DNA from: Rhodanobacter sp. B04
GTDB taxonomy: Bacteria; Pseudomonadota; Gammaproteobacteria; Xanthomonadales; Rhodanobacteraceae
NCBI RefSeq assembly: GCF_002001125.1
Contig: NZ_MUNV01000005.1
Span: forward strand, 1-64,000
Length of the DNA: 64,000 nt
Reading direction: 5' to 3'
Part shown: positions 17,386 through 26,602 of the stretch, piece after piece
Numbering within the stretch: position 1 is the stretch's first letter
Layout: every line of letters begins with the position of its first letter
Translations under genes and position numbers: made by a program
The notes under the pieces: model-generated
What the model saw: the letters and a program-made list of their open reading frames with translations, nothing else
Told to the model about the DNA's origin: nothing
Database searches by the model: none

Positions 17386-18783
17386 ATGAGCCGAGCCATC
17401 ACTGCACCTGAATTCGATCCGGCGACAATCGCCCGCTATGACACGGACGGACCGCGCTATACCAGCTATCCCACAGCACCGCAGTTCCGACGCGATTTCG
17501 TCGAAGCCACGCTACGCGAAGTGATCCGCGCGTCCAACGAAGAGCCAATCCCGCGTTCGTTGTCGCTCTACGTTCACGTACCCTTTTGCCTCAGTCCGTG
17601 CTTCTACTGTGGATGCAACCGCGTAATTACCCGCGATATCGGCAAGGCCGACCGCTACTTGGAACGGCTGTACCGCGAGATTGAACTTTTGGCACCACTG
17701 TTCGACCGTGATCGGCCAGTGCGTCAACTACATTTTGGTGGTGGCACGCCGAACTTTCTCGATCTACCGCGGATGGCCGAGCTGATGGAGTCGTTGGCCC
17801 AGCACTTCAGCTTCATACACGAGAGCCGGCGTGAGTACGGCATCGAGATTGATCCGCGCTTTGCCGATGGCAACTACATCCACGGCCTGGCGGAGCTTGG
17901 CTTCAACCGACTGTCGGTAGGCATCCAGGATTTCGATCCGGAGGTGCAGCAGGCTGTCAATCGTATTCAGAGTGTGGAGCAGACACGTGAGGTATTGCAG
18001 GCTGGGCGGGCCGCAGGCTTCGTGTCGGCCAGTGTAGACCTGATATACGGTCTGCCACGGCAAACGATGCAGGGATTTGACCATACACTCTCGGAAGTGA
18101 TCGGATTGGAACCAGACCGTGTAGCCGTATACGGTTACGCGCATATGCCGCACCTGTTCAAGGCGCAACAGCAGATCGACACGGCCGAACTGCCCGATCC
18201 GGCGACGCGGCTAGCCTTATTTGGTCAAGCGCTGCAGCGGCTCTGTTCGGCCGGCTACGTCTACGTCGGCATGGATCACTTTGCACGCCCCGACGACGAG
18301 CTGGTACGCGCACAAAGGGCGGGCACACTGCAACGAAATTTTCAGGGTTACTCCACCCATGGCGACTGCGACATCGTAGGCTTGGGTGTGAGTGCGATCA
18401 GCCGTATTGGCAACAGCTACAGCCAGAATGCCCGGGATCTAACCGGCTACTACAGTGCCCTGGACAATGCCCGCCTGCCTATTGTTCGTGGGCTGCTGCT
18501 GGACGAGGACGATGAGATTCGTCGCGAAGCGATAAGTGAGCTGATGTGCCATGGTAAGCTGGACATGTATGCTTTTGGTGCGCGTCATCGTCTAATCTTC
18601 GGGGAATATTTCGCTACTGAACTGGCCCGGCTGCAATTGCTTGCCGATGACCAATTGGTGACCTTAGACTCACGTATCATCCGTGTAACGTCGCGTGGAC
18701 AGCTGTTGTTGCGTAGTATCGCGATGTGCTTTGATGCGTATCTCGGCCGAGAGAGCACGGCACGCTACTCGCGTACCATATGA
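17386..18783 (+). CDS. hemN: Oxygen-independent coproporphyrinogen III dehydrogenase
   Basis: A 465-residue radical SAM enzyme that converts coproporphyrinogen III to protoporphyrinogen IX without O2. The iron-sulfur motif CLSPCFYCGC (C-x3-C-x2-C plus the extra Cys typical of HemN) is at about residue 66, after the conserved YDTDGPRYTSYPTAPQF start. GGGTPNFL follows near residue 120. It supplies heme when HemF cannot work for lack of oxygen, needed for the cytochromes encoded here. It is cotranscribed with the FNR gene (ATGA overlap at 18780). Confidence 0.95.
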   Translation: MSRAITAPEFDPATIARYDTDGPRYTSYPTAPQFRRDFVEATLREVIRASNEEPIPRSLSLYVHVPFCLSPCFYCGCNRVITRDIGKADRYLERLYREIELLAPLFDRDRPVRQLHFGGGTPNFLDLPRMAELMESLAQHFSFIHESRREYGIEIDPRFADGNYIHGLAELGFNRLSVGIQDFDPEVQQAVNRIQSVEQTREVLQAGRAAGFVSASVDLIYGLPRQTMQGFDHTLSEVIGLEPDRVAVYGYAHMPHLFKAQQQIDTAELPDPATRLALFGQALQRLCSAGYVYVGMDHFARPDDELVRAQRAGTLQRNFQGYSTHGDCDIVGLGVSAISRIGNSYSQNARDLTGYYSALDNARLPIVRGLLLDEDDEIRREAISELMCHGKLDMYAFGARHRLIFGEYFATELARLQLLADDQLVTLDSRIIRVTSRGQLLLRSIAMCFDAYLGRESTARYSRTI

Positions 18784-19574
18784 ATGGCACGATCACCAAA
18801 GATGCTTCCCAGATGCGTTCCAGCGATCAGATAGGCCGCCTGCCCCAACCACCCAGTCCGATCGCTGATGATGGTGATGAAAACCATTTCTGTCGTACCT
18901 GTGCGTTTGCCAGCGTTTGTCTCGCAGTGGGCTATGGCAAGTCCGACCTAAGTGCACTGCATTGTCTGGTCGAGCACGTAGGACCGTTTCGAGCCGGTGA
19001 ATATGTCTTCCACAACGGAGACCCATTTCGCGCAATCTTTGCGGTGCGTGCTGGCACAGTAAAGACCAGCATGGTTGATCGCGACGGGCGCGAACAGGTG
19101 CTTGGCTTCTACCTACCCGGCGAAGTAATCGGCCTAAACGCCATCTATCCGGATCATTTTCCGTGCGATGCAATCGTGCTGGAGAACGGACATTTCTGTC
19201 GCTTCTCATTCCCGGCCATGAGCGCGTTGGCCGCTCGTATCCCAGCCGTACAGCAACACCTTTTCCGCATGCTCAGCAAGGAGCTGGGTGCCGCCAGCCT
19301 ACTCGCGGGTGACCATAGCGCCGACGAACGCATGGCAGCGTTTCTCGTGGATCTAGGTGAGCGTTATGCCACGCGAGGCTTTTCTGGCACTCACTTTCAA
19401 CTAAGCATGTCACGCGGCGATATCGCCAACTATCTCCGTCTAGCCGCCGAGACAGTGAGCCGAGTTCTTAGTCGCTTCCGCAGCCTCGGGTTAATTGAAA
19501 TCGAAGGGCGCGAACTGGTGCTAAACAATCCAGCCGAGCTGCGCAGGATAGGTCAGAGTCTGCTACCTAACTGA
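18780..19574 (+). CDS. fnr: FNR/Anr-type [4Fe-4S] transcription regulator
   Basis: A 264-residue Crp/Fnr family regulator. Cys38, Cys41 and Cys47 form the N-terminal C-x2-C-x5-C set and Cys140 the fourth ligand; all four match E. coli FNR Cys20, 23, 29 and 122 with a constant offset of 18. The recognition helix contains E-T-V-S-R, the FNR residues that read TTGAT half sites. It should therefore sense oxygen through a labile cluster, unlike Dnr or NnrR proteins that lack the cysteines. It overlaps hemN by ATGA. Sixteen matching DNA sites occur in the island, including one before its own operon, so it may autoregulate. Confidence 0.93.
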   Translation: MNGTITKDASQMRSSDQIGRLPQPPSPIADDGDENHFCRTCAFASVCLAVGYGKSDLSALHCLVEHVGPFRAGEYVFHNGDPFRAIFAVRAGTVKTSMVDRDGREQVLGFYLPGEVIGLNAIYPDHFPCDAIVLENGHFCRFSFPAMSALAARIPAVQQHLFRMLSKELGAASLLAGDHSADERMAAFLVDLGERYATRGFSGTHFQLSMSRGDIANYLRLAAETVSRVLSRFRSLGLIEIEGRELVLNNPAELRRIGQSLLPN

Positions 19575-19930
19575 GCTAGGTGTCGCAGAGAGCGAGTCCA
19601 AATTCAGGTGACCGTGCGCCCGAACCAAGAGCCTGTCGCATTCGACAAACAGGCTATGGCATGGATGGCTCCCAAGCTTCATCCAGTCTTTCTCTGTTGA
19701 AGCAATTGGCCATGCAGGCGGCAATGCCGTCATCTGCAATTTTTCCCCAGCGCGCCAGCCTCTTTGATCCGCGCTTAAACCCAAAGCCCTGAGGCTAGTG
19801 GTGTCATAAATTGGCACTACTCTCGCACTGGAGCCACCTGGTTCCACATGTGAACGGCCATTTCGGCGATCGTTTTTCGAGCTAGCATTATGCGGCAGCT
19901 TGACGCAGAAAGCATTTGTCGCTTTCGAAA
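19575..19930. other. Intergenic region between fnr and nirK
   Basis: No convincing gene. AGCCTGT (19629-19635) and ACAGGCT form a small hairpin that could end the hemN-fnr transcript. A minus-strand frame here contains YDTTSLR, reminiscent of IS5-type transposases, but the match is too short to call. Confidence 0.4.
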
Positions 19931-19944
19931 CTGATCCAAATCAA
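19931..19944 (+). promoter_or_regulatory. FNR-like box upstream of nirK
   Basis: CTGATCCAAATCAA, one base from consensus, centred 63.5 nt before the nirK ATG; predicted leader about 22 nt. Confidence 0.75.
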
Positions 19945-20000
19945 GTAGGCAAAAAGATAGTGATTTAGGCTTAAGCCAGGACTCACAAAGGAGAGACCTT

Positions 20001-21464
20001 ATGTCACGATTGCTGCCCTCTTTACTGGCTGCCGCTGGCCTGTTGGCGATCACTGCTTACATCGGTTCATCCGCTTACGCGGCACACTCCGTTGGATCGA
20101 TCAATGGGTCCACAACAGTCACAGGGGATTTCGGACCTCCCCAAGGACCGCCCATCGAGGAGAAGCTGGTCGCTCCCCCGGGCGTACCGGCACCGATTCA
20201 TCGTGATCATCCTGCACGCGTGATCGTTCGCCTTGAAACGCAAGAAGTGGTCAAGGAAATTGCCGATGGCGTGCGTTATAACTTCTGGACTTTCAACGGC
20301 ACTACGCCAGGGCCGCTGATCCGCGTGCGGCAGGGCGATACCGTGGAGCTGCATCTGAAGAACGATCCCAATTCGCACATGGCGCACAACATCGACCTTC
20401 ATGCCGTGATGGGACCAGGTGGTGGCGCAGCCTCCACCGTCACACCACCGGGACATGAGAGCGTATTTACTTTTAAAGCGCTGCGCTCCGGCACCTTCAT
20501 CTATCACTGCGCGACAGCACCCGTACCGATGCACATCGCCAACGGCATGTATGGTGTGATCGAAGTCGAGCCACCAGAAGGTTTGCCCAAGGTTGATCAC
20601 GAATATTACGTGACGCAAGGCGACTTCTATACCACTGGCACCTACCACGAACCCGGCTTGCAATCGTTTGACATGCAGAAAATGCTGTTGGAGCAACCGA
20701 CCTACGTTTTGTTCAACGGTCGCGAAGGCTCCTTGACGGGCGCCAACGCGCTCACCTCAAACGTGGGCGATACGGTGCGCCTGTTTGTCGGCAACGGAGG
20801 CCCGAACTTAGTGTCTAGCTTCCATGTCATCGGCGGCATTTTCGACAATGCCAATGTCGAGGGCGGCACCTTGATCAACCATAACGTGCAGACCACCCTG
20901 GTTCCAGCGGGTGGCACCACTATGGTCGAACTAAGCACGCCGGTACCGGGGACCCTGCTGCTGGTCGACCACTCGATTGCTCGTGCCTTCATGCAGGGAG
21001 CACTGGGCGAAATCAAGGTGAGCGGGCCGCCACAACCGGCGATCTACAATAAAGTATCCAGCGGTCCGGTAAGCGGCGCGGCGGAACCCGTTGCCGTAGT
21101 CGCCGAAGTCTCCAATGCAAACTCGGCCATGGCCGATGGCAAGCGTGTGTTTACTCAGATCTGCTCCGCCTGCCATCAGGGCAACGCAATGGGTCTGCCT
21201 GGGGCTTTCCCGCCACTGGCGATGTCCGATTACCTCAATGCGGATCCAAAACGAGCGATCGGCATTGTGCTCAACGGCCTCAGTGGAAAGATAACCGTCA
21301 ACAGCACCGGCTACGAGTCGGTAATGCCAGCCCAGGGTCCGAACCTCAACGATGAAGAGATCGCCAACGTATTGACCTATGTGTTGAACAACTTCAACAA
21401 CAAGGGTGGAAGCATCAGTCCGGCCGAAGTCAAGGCCGTCCGTGCAGGCGGCAAACCAAACTGA
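20001..21464 (+). CDS. nirK: Copper nitrite reductase with C-terminal cytochrome c domain
   Basis: A 487-residue periplasmic enzyme that reduces nitrite to NO. After a signal peptide (about residues 1-27) come two cupredoxin domains. Type 1 copper ligands are His129, Cys170, His178 and Met183; Asp132, His134 and His169 fit the type 2 site. The loop [14 protein letters not shown] is of the AniA (class II) kind. A third domain carries heme motif CSACH (Cys388-His392), giving a built-in electron-entry domain. AAAGGAG precedes the ATG. The operon continues into nirV and a SCO gene. Confidence 0.97.
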   Translation: MSRLLPSLLAAAGLLAITAYIGSSAYAAHSVGSINGSTTVTGDFGPPQGPPIEEKLVAPPGVPAPIHRDHPARVIVRLETQEVVKEIADGVRYNFWTFNGTTPGPLIRVRQGDTVELHLKNDPNSHMAHNIDLHAVMGPGGGAASTVTPPGHESVFTFKALRSGTFIYHCATAPVPMHIANGMYGVIEVEPPEGLPKVDHEYYVTQGDFYTTGTYHEPGLQSFDMQKMLLEQPTYVLFNGREGSLTGANALTSNVGDTVRLFVGNGGPNLVSSFHVIGGIFDNANVEGGTLINHNVQTTLVPAGGTTMVELSTPVPGTLLLVDHSIARAFMQGALGEIKVSGPPQPAIYNKVSSGPVSGAAEPVAVVAEVSNANSAMADGKRVFTQICSACHQGNAMGLPGAFPPLAMSDYLNADPKRAIGIVLNGLSGKITVNSTGYESVMPAQGPNLNDEEIANVLTYVLNNFNNKGGSISPAEVKAVRAGGKPN

Positions 21465-21526
21465 GGTCGAGTCGATCGCACCACCGTGTCGATGCCATCG
21501 GCTGTCGTCCCAAGGAGGCTATATCC

Positions 21527-22300
21527 GTGTCAAACCGGCTCGCCGGATGCCTGTTGCTGCTGGCGATATCGCCAGCAGCAACAGCTGCAGACTATGTGGC
21601 CATTCCCGCTGGCCGGTTTGTAAGTGCCTTGGCCATAGACGGCAGCGCCTCGCGTATCGCGATTAAGCCATTCACGATGCGGGCCGAGCCGGTGACTAAC
21701 GCCGAATATCTGACCTTCGTGAGCAAATATCCACAATGGCAGCGAGGCAGAGTGTCGCCCCTGTTTGCCGGACCGCAATACCTAGCAGCGTGGCAGGGAC
21801 CACTGATCCTAGGCGCCGCGGCACAACAACAACCGGTGACCAATGTCAGTTGGTTCGCCGCGCGAGCTTTCTGCGCCAACGAGCACGCGCGACTGCCTAG
21901 CTGGTACGAATGGGAATACGTGAGTGCCGCTGATGGCACCCATCGTGATGCCAGACAGGATCAGGCTCGCAACCAGACGTTGCTGTCGGCCATCCTGGCC
22001 AGTAACGGTGAGCGCCCTGGTGTGATCGGTCAGCATCACGCCAATTTCTATGGGTTACGTGATCTCAACCAACTGCTGTGGGAGTGGACCGGCGATTACG
22101 CCGCGATGTTTCCCAACGCCGATTCGCGGGTTGCTGGCGGCGGCGCCCTATTGGCACTATGCGGCGGCTCGGCGTTGGCCTTTGAAGACAAGAACCAATA
22201 CGCGCTAATGATGCGTGTTGCCGCCCTGACTGCACTCAAACCCGCCGATGACGCACCGCGCGTTGGCTTCCGTTGTGTTCGTGACTTGCCTGGAAAATGA
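21527..22300 (+). CDS. nirV: NirV-like formylglycine-generating-enzyme family protein
   Basis: A 257-residue exported protein: signal peptide at residues 1-20, then a SUMF/FGE-sulfatase fold (MRAEPVTNAEYLTFV, PVTNVSWFAARAFC, RLPSWYEWEYVSAA, GFRCVRD). Genes of this family directly after nirK are called nirV in other denitrifiers; their exact role is not settled, but maturation or copper supply of NirK has been proposed. A GTG at 21527 is chosen because AAGGAGG lies just upstream and it gives the signal peptide. It overlaps the SCO gene by ATGA. Confidence 0.85.
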   Translation: MSNRLAGCLLLLAISPAATAADYVAIPAGRFVSALAIDGSASRIAIKPFTMRAEPVTNAEYLTFVSKYPQWQRGRVSPLFAGPQYLAAWQGPLILGAAAQQQPVTNVSWFAARAFCANEHARLPSWYEWEYVSAADGTHRDARQDQARNQTLLSAILASNGERPGVIGQHHANFYGLRDLNQLLWEWTGDYAAMFPNADSRVAGGGALLALCGGSALAFEDKNQYALMMRVAALTALKPADDAPRVGFRCVRDLPGK

Positions 22301-22887
22301 CCATGCGCTTCCCTCTACATGTACTGCTGCTGATGGGGCTGGTGCTTGCTCCACCGCTGGCATTCGCTTCGCCCCCCGCTGCCACACCACTACCGAAAGA
22401 CTCGATATATGGAATTCCCACCCTGATACTGCGAGATCAGCAAAACGATGTCTTCTCGTTTGCCTCACTACGTGGGGAGCCGCGTCTCGTTGGTATGTTC
22501 TACGGCTCGTGCAAAATGGCCTGTCCGCTCGAAATCGAAACATTGAAACGCATCGAGCATGCGATCGCGCAGAAAAGACCAATACCGGTGTTACTGGTGA
22601 CGTTCGACCCCACGGTCGACGACGTTGCGATGCTTCGGCAAGTGGCGGACGAACATCATGTGCAAACGCCGCAGTTCCGACTGGCCCGCCCTGAAGAAGG
22701 TGATGAAGGCATGCTGGCAGGGGTATTGGGCATTGCCTACCGGCCGTTGCCAAGTGGTGGCTTCAGCCATAACGTGGTGGTGGCCCTGCTCGACGCGGAG
22801 GGCCGCGTAATTGCCACGACCGACGCCTCCGGAGCACCTGACCCAGCTTTCGTGAGAGCGATTGTCGACTTGGAAGCAAAACGCTAA
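22297..22887 (+). CDS. SCO1/SenC/PrrC family copper chaperone
   Basis: A 196-residue periplasmic thioredoxin-fold protein with an N-terminal signal or anchor (residues 1-25). The copper-binding CKMAC (C-x3-C) is near residue 73 and the distal His in FSHNVV near residue 153, the three ligands of SCO proteins. It probably delivers copper, or keeps cysteines reduced, for NirK or the cbb3 oxidase. It overlaps nirV by 4 nt, which ties its function to nitrite reduction in this island. Confidence 0.9.
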   Translation: MTMRFPLHVLLLMGLVLAPPLAFASPPAATPLPKDSIYGIPTLILRDQQNDVFSFASLRGEPRLVGMFYGSCKMACPLEIETLKRIEHAIAQKRPIPVLLVTFDPTVDDVAMLRQVADEHHVQTPQFRLARPEEGDEGMLAGVLGIAYRPLPSGGFSHNVVVALLDAEGRVIATTDASGAPDPAFVRAIVDLEAKR

Positions 22888-22966
22888 CGCCTTGAGGGCC
22901 GTTCGGCGCCTGCCGCGTTGACTAAACCTAGTTCGGTTACGGTTGCGTCACAGTAGCCAGGCAGGC

Positions 22967-22980
22967 TTGATTTACGTCAA
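22967..22980 (+). promoter_or_regulatory. FNR-like box upstream of the UbiH/UbiM-like gene
   Basis: TTGATTTACGTCAA, one base from consensus, centred 66.5 nt before the ATG at 23040. Confidence 0.75.
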
Positions 22981-23039
22981 TGCCCATATGCATGCTGAAG
23001 CGTAACTTGACGGCATCACTGAGCAATTGAGAGACAGTC

Positions 23040-24275
23040 ATGTCGTTTGATGTCGTGGTGGTGGGTGCGGGTCCTGTCGGGCTGTGCTTCGTACGCTCAC
23101 TTGCTGGCAGCGGCTTGCGCATCGCGCTGGTCGAACGCCAGGACGAGGCATCCTTGAGGGCGCCACTGGACGACGGTCGCGAAATCGCAATTACCCATCA
23201 TTCGCGGCGGCTATTGATTGAATTAGGTCTCTGGTCACGGCTGAGCGAGGAGGAGCTCAGCGCCTTACGTGACGCCAAGGTACTCAACGGGGATGATCAC
23301 GACGGGTTGTTTTTCAGCCACGAAGAAGCGGGGAAATCGCTGATGGGCTGGCTGCTGCCCAACCATGCGATTCGTCGCGCAGCCTACGCCGCGGCGGCGG
23401 AGTTGCCTGAGGTGCGAATCGTAACTGGCGTGAGCGTAACCACAGTACGCAACGGCAGCGATGGCGCCGATGTCGTTCTCGACAATGGCGAAATCTTGCG
23501 AGCACAGCTAGTAGTGGCCGCCGACAGTCGATTTTCCAGCTTGCGTCGGGAGGCGGGCATCGCTGCCGGCATGCACGATTTCGGCAAGGTCATGCTGGTA
23601 TGCAAAATGCGTCACGAGCGGGTGCATGATCAGACGGCGTGGGAGTGGTTTGCCTTCGGCCAGACTTTAGCGCTGCTACCATTGCATGATGCTCACACAT
23701 CCTCCGTGGTAGTGACGCTACCACCACAGCAAATGCAAGCACTGCTTGCGCTGGATGATGCCGCACTGGGCGTCGAGATGGCCGCGCGATTCCAACAACG
23801 CATGGGCGCAATGAACGTGACCGGCCCGCGCTGCGCTTACCCACTGGTGGGCGTGTACGCTCGACACTTCGTCGCTGACCGTTTTGCAGTGATCGGCGAT
23901 GCTGCGGTCGGAATGCACCCGGTCACGGCTCATGGCTTCAACTTCGGATTGCTCGGGCAAGAGACTCTGTCTCGGAAACTACGTGCGGCGAGAGCCGCCA
24001 GTGAGCCGATCTGGAACCCTCAGCTGCTGCAGAGCTACGAACGCGAGCACCGTCGTGCTACCCGCCCGCTGTATCTGGCGACGCAACTGCTGGCCAAGTT
24101 GTACACCGACGATCGCCGCCCGGCACGGGCGCTGCGCAAACTGGCGCTGGATGGTAGCGCATGCCTTGGGCCGTTCAAGCGCATGGTGATGAGCGGTCTG
24201 ACCGGCGACCGCGACGGAAGTCAATCGCCTATGACTCGGATACGGAGTCTGCTACAGCGAATGCGACCGGCATAA
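23040..24275 (+). CDS. UbiH/UbiM-like FAD-dependent ubiquinone hydroxylase
   Basis: A 411-residue flavoprotein monooxygenase. The FAD dinucleotide motif GAGPVGLCF is at residues 8-16 and the second FAD motif VIGDAAVGMHPVTAHGFNFG near residue 287, both typical of the UbiF/UbiH/COQ6 group. The family hydroxylates the ubiquinone ring using O2. It could be of the UbiM type, which covers more than one position. An O2-using enzyme in an otherwise oxygen-independent, FNR-linked set is unexpected; it may serve at low O2. The best start is the ATG at 23040 after GAGAGACAG. It is monocistronic. Confidence 0.8.
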   Translation: MSFDVVVVGAGPVGLCFVRSLAGSGLRIALVERQDEASLRAPLDDGREIAITHHSRRLLIELGLWSRLSEEELSALRDAKVLNGDDHDGLFFSHEEAGKSLMGWLLPNHAIRRAAYAAAAELPEVRIVTGVSVTTVRNGSDGADVVLDNGEILRAQLVVAADSRFSSLRREAGIAAGMHDFGKVMLVCKMRHERVHDQTAWEWFAFGQTLALLPLHDAHTSSVVVTLPPQQMQALLALDDAALGVEMAARFQQRMGAMNVTGPRCAYPLVGVYARHFVADRFAVIGDAAVGMHPVTAHGFNFGLLGQETLSRKLRAARAASEPIWNPQLLQSYEREHRRATRPLYLATQLLAKLYTDDRRPARALRKLALDGSACLGPFKRMVMSGLTGDRDGSQSPMTRIRSLLQRMRPA

Positions 24276-24596
24276 GCTCAGACATTGCGAGGGCCCTTTC
24301 GACGCGCTGGTTTCTACGACATCGACGTCGATAAGTGGTAGCCGCTCGCCTTCCTGCTCAGCGCTCATTTGCGGGTACCGATCAGCTGAACTGAATTAGC
24401 TGGTTTGGTGCATGGCTGTTTCTTATACCGCTGATCATCGGAAGGCATATCGCTGTCGCAGACGATGCGTGGATAGCCGTACGTTGGAGAACCCGGTTTG
24501 CAGCCGCCTTCTAGTGCCGGGCTAGCGTGTCTGTGCCTGCCGATTGATGCCCTACGCAGGACACATTGTCACAGTTGATACCCAGATTGCCCGAAC
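24276..24596. other. Intergenic region before the porin gene
   Basis: About 320 bases without a supportable gene. It ends in an FNR-like site that belongs to the porin promoter. Confidence 0.4.
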
Positions 24597-24610
24597 TTGA
24601 CGCGAATCAG
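24597..24610 (+). promoter_or_regulatory. FNR-like box upstream of the porin gene
   Basis: TTGACGCGAATCAG, two departures from consensus, centred 64.5 nt before the ATG at 24668. Confidence 0.6.
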
Positions 24611-24667
24611 ATCGCGTGCCACTGCGCGCTACGAAACTGCGCACACCCATCACGAGAGCCCATCATC

Positions 24668-25993
24668 ATGCGCAACAAACTCGCCACCGCAACTATCGCA
24701 GCCCTTTTCTGCACACTCAGTTTCGGCGCGCACGCCGATACCCTCAGCGATCTGTTTACTCAAGGCACGGTGGACGGCCAACTTCGCGTATATGATTTCA
24801 ATCGCGACTACGGCGTGCAGACCGCAGCGAAGCCGAATGCCCAGGCATTTTCCGCTGCGATCCTGCTCAACGCGAAGACTGCCTCGTTGTACGGTTTCAG
24901 TCTCGGCGCTTCGCTGGTGAGCGCCAATTCGTTCGAGACGCAATCGGACAACGTGAAAAAAATCGATAGCACGCTGATGGGTCCCGGCAACTCCCTCACC
25001 GCGCTGAGTCAGGCCTATCTGCAGTACCAGAACAGCTGGGTGCTGCTGAAAGGTGGCTATCAGTACATCGATACGCCGTGGCTGGGCAGTATGGATGGGC
25101 GAGTGATTCCTGCCTCGTATGACGCATTGACCGCTGACTTCAAGCCTCTCGCAGGCTGGGACATCGTTGCGCTGCGCACCTTCGGCTGGAAGAGCCGTAC
25201 GTCGGACAATTATTTCGATGACAACCTCTACTACCCCACCACCTATCATGGCGACTCCCTGTACGCCGGTAACGCACCGCTGCCGGCCACGGCACCTTCG
25301 GCTCCTGGTACTTGGGCGTTGGGCTCCACCTACGTCAACGGTGGGCTGAAGGTACAGGGCTGGTACTACGACTTCATGGATTTCGCGCACATGGGTTATG
25401 CCGACGGCAGCTATGTGTTCAATACCGGCACCGGTTTCAATCCCGTTATCGGCGCTCAGCTGTTGACCGAAACAGGTGGATCGGACAACACGCTGGTGGA
25501 TACCCAGGCCAAATTGCTGGGTGTAGCCGGCGATGACGTGAAGAGCCGTGCTTGGGGTGCCGATCTCGGCCTGGTCATACCGAACGGCCGCTTTGATGTG
25601 TACTACAACAAGCTGTCGCAGGAGGACGATGCCGTTGGCGATGGCGCCATCATCTCGCCGTATACAGTGGGTTGGTCCACCGATCCGCTCTACACCACCT
25701 CGATGATCCGCGGCCTGGGGGAAGCGGGTCCTGGGCACGCATGGAAGGCCAAGGCGGCGTATGATTTTTTTGGAAGCAAACTGCAACTGGTTGCCGCTTA
25801 CGCCAAGTACACGACTGATCTCTTCGGCGACAGCCACGATACCTATTTCGACATCATCTACAACTTCGACGGCTACCTCAAAGGCCTCCAGCTGCGCGAT
25901 CGGTGGGAACTCTCTTCCGGCGGTACGGGCAACCTGAATCCCGGCAATGGGTCGTTCACCTACAACCGCGTGATGCTCAGCTACAAGTTCTGA
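24668..25993 (+). CDS. OprD-family outer membrane porin
   Basis: A 441-residue outer membrane protein with a signal peptide (residues 1-23, ending in GAHA), alternating beta-strand pattern, and a C-terminal Phe (MLSYKF) needed for barrel assembly. The sequence fits the OprD/OprE porins of pseudomonads and relatives; OprE is known to be induced anaerobically in Pseudomonas. The ATG at 24668 is preferred over an upstream TTG because it begins the signal peptide and keeps the FNR site outside the gene. Substrate is unknown; nitrate or nitrite entry is a guess from context. Confidence 0.8.
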   Translation: MRNKLATATIAALFCTLSFGAHADTLSDLFTQGTVDGQLRVYDFNRDYGVQTAAKPNAQAFSAAILLNAKTASLYGFSLGASLVSANSFETQSDNVKKIDSTLMGPGNSLTALSQAYLQYQNSWVLLKGGYQYIDTPWLGSMDGRVIPASYDALTADFKPLAGWDIVALRTFGWKSRTSDNYFDDNLYYPTTYHGDSLYAGNAPLPATAPSAPGTWALGSTYVNGGLKVQGWYYDFMDFAHMGYADGSYVFNTGTGFNPVIGAQLLTETGGSDNTLVDTQAKLLGVAGDDVKSRAWGADLGLVIPNGRFDVYYNKLSQEDDAVGDGAIISPYTVGWSTDPLYTTSMIRGLGEAGPGHAWKAKAAYDFFGSKLQLVAAYAKYTTDLFGDSHDTYFDIIYNFDGYLKGLQLRDRWELSSGGTGNLNPGNGSFTYNRVMLSYKF

Positions 25994-26138
25994 TCATGAC
26001 CGCCGCGGTGTCGAGAAAGATGGAAGACTTGCAATAACCACGCTCTGAAAGCGCCATGTGGTCGTAGCGGGCTGCGTCCATCGAGACGGCTCCGATCAAC
26101 GGTTGTGACAAGAGAGTTCGGTCCAGGAAAGGAAAACG

Positions 26139-26168
26139 GCGGGTAATGCTCGCCGCTTTTCGTTCCCA
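26139..26168 (+). terminator. Hairpin between the porin and norB genes
   Basis: CGGCG...CGCCG stem (near 26139-26157) followed by CTTTTCG. It lies about 150 nt after the porin stop and probably ends that transcript. The rest of 25994-26525 holds no gene I can support. Confidence 0.55.
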
Positions 26169-26525
26169 CCATTGCGTACTGCCCATGCAAAGGACTCGCT
26201 AAACCTTGACTGCACGCAATTCCGGGGAGCGCAACGATCGACACCGGCATATTCCCCTCGCCACGTGGTGTGACGAATTCAAGTCCGAATGCACTTAACT
26301 CAGCCTTCGCCTCGAACACTTAGCGCTATGCCTTGAATGGTCGCGTCACCTGCCCGGAATCGGGGTGATCAATCGACTGAAGAGGCTGCATTGCTCCGTG
26401 ACCTCGATGCATAGCCATCGGCCACCCGAGACCCATTAAGGCGTTGGTCGACCTGTCAGTAACGGTGTACCTAGGCAAGCGCTGCGACATTTGCGGCGAC
26501 GAGTCACGCAGTTTCGTTGCCATTC

Positions 26526-26539
26526 CTGATCCAGATCAG
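26526..26539 (+). promoter_or_regulatory. FNR-like box upstream of norB
   Basis: CTGATCCAGATCAG, a perfect palindrome with C/G at the outer positions, centred 70.5 nt before the norB ATG. TAGCAT near 26563 sits where a -10 would be for a class II promoter. Confidence 0.75.
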
Positions 26540-26602
26540 CTGGGCGCCAAGGCAAGTTGCATAGCATTTGCGTAGCCCCTTTCCGCAAACAGGAATGCAT
26601 CG

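Noticed and set aside
19563..19847. Possible IS5-type transposase fragment (YDTTSLR)
   Set aside because: Only a seven-residue resemblance; no terminal repeats, duplication or catalytic residues were found.
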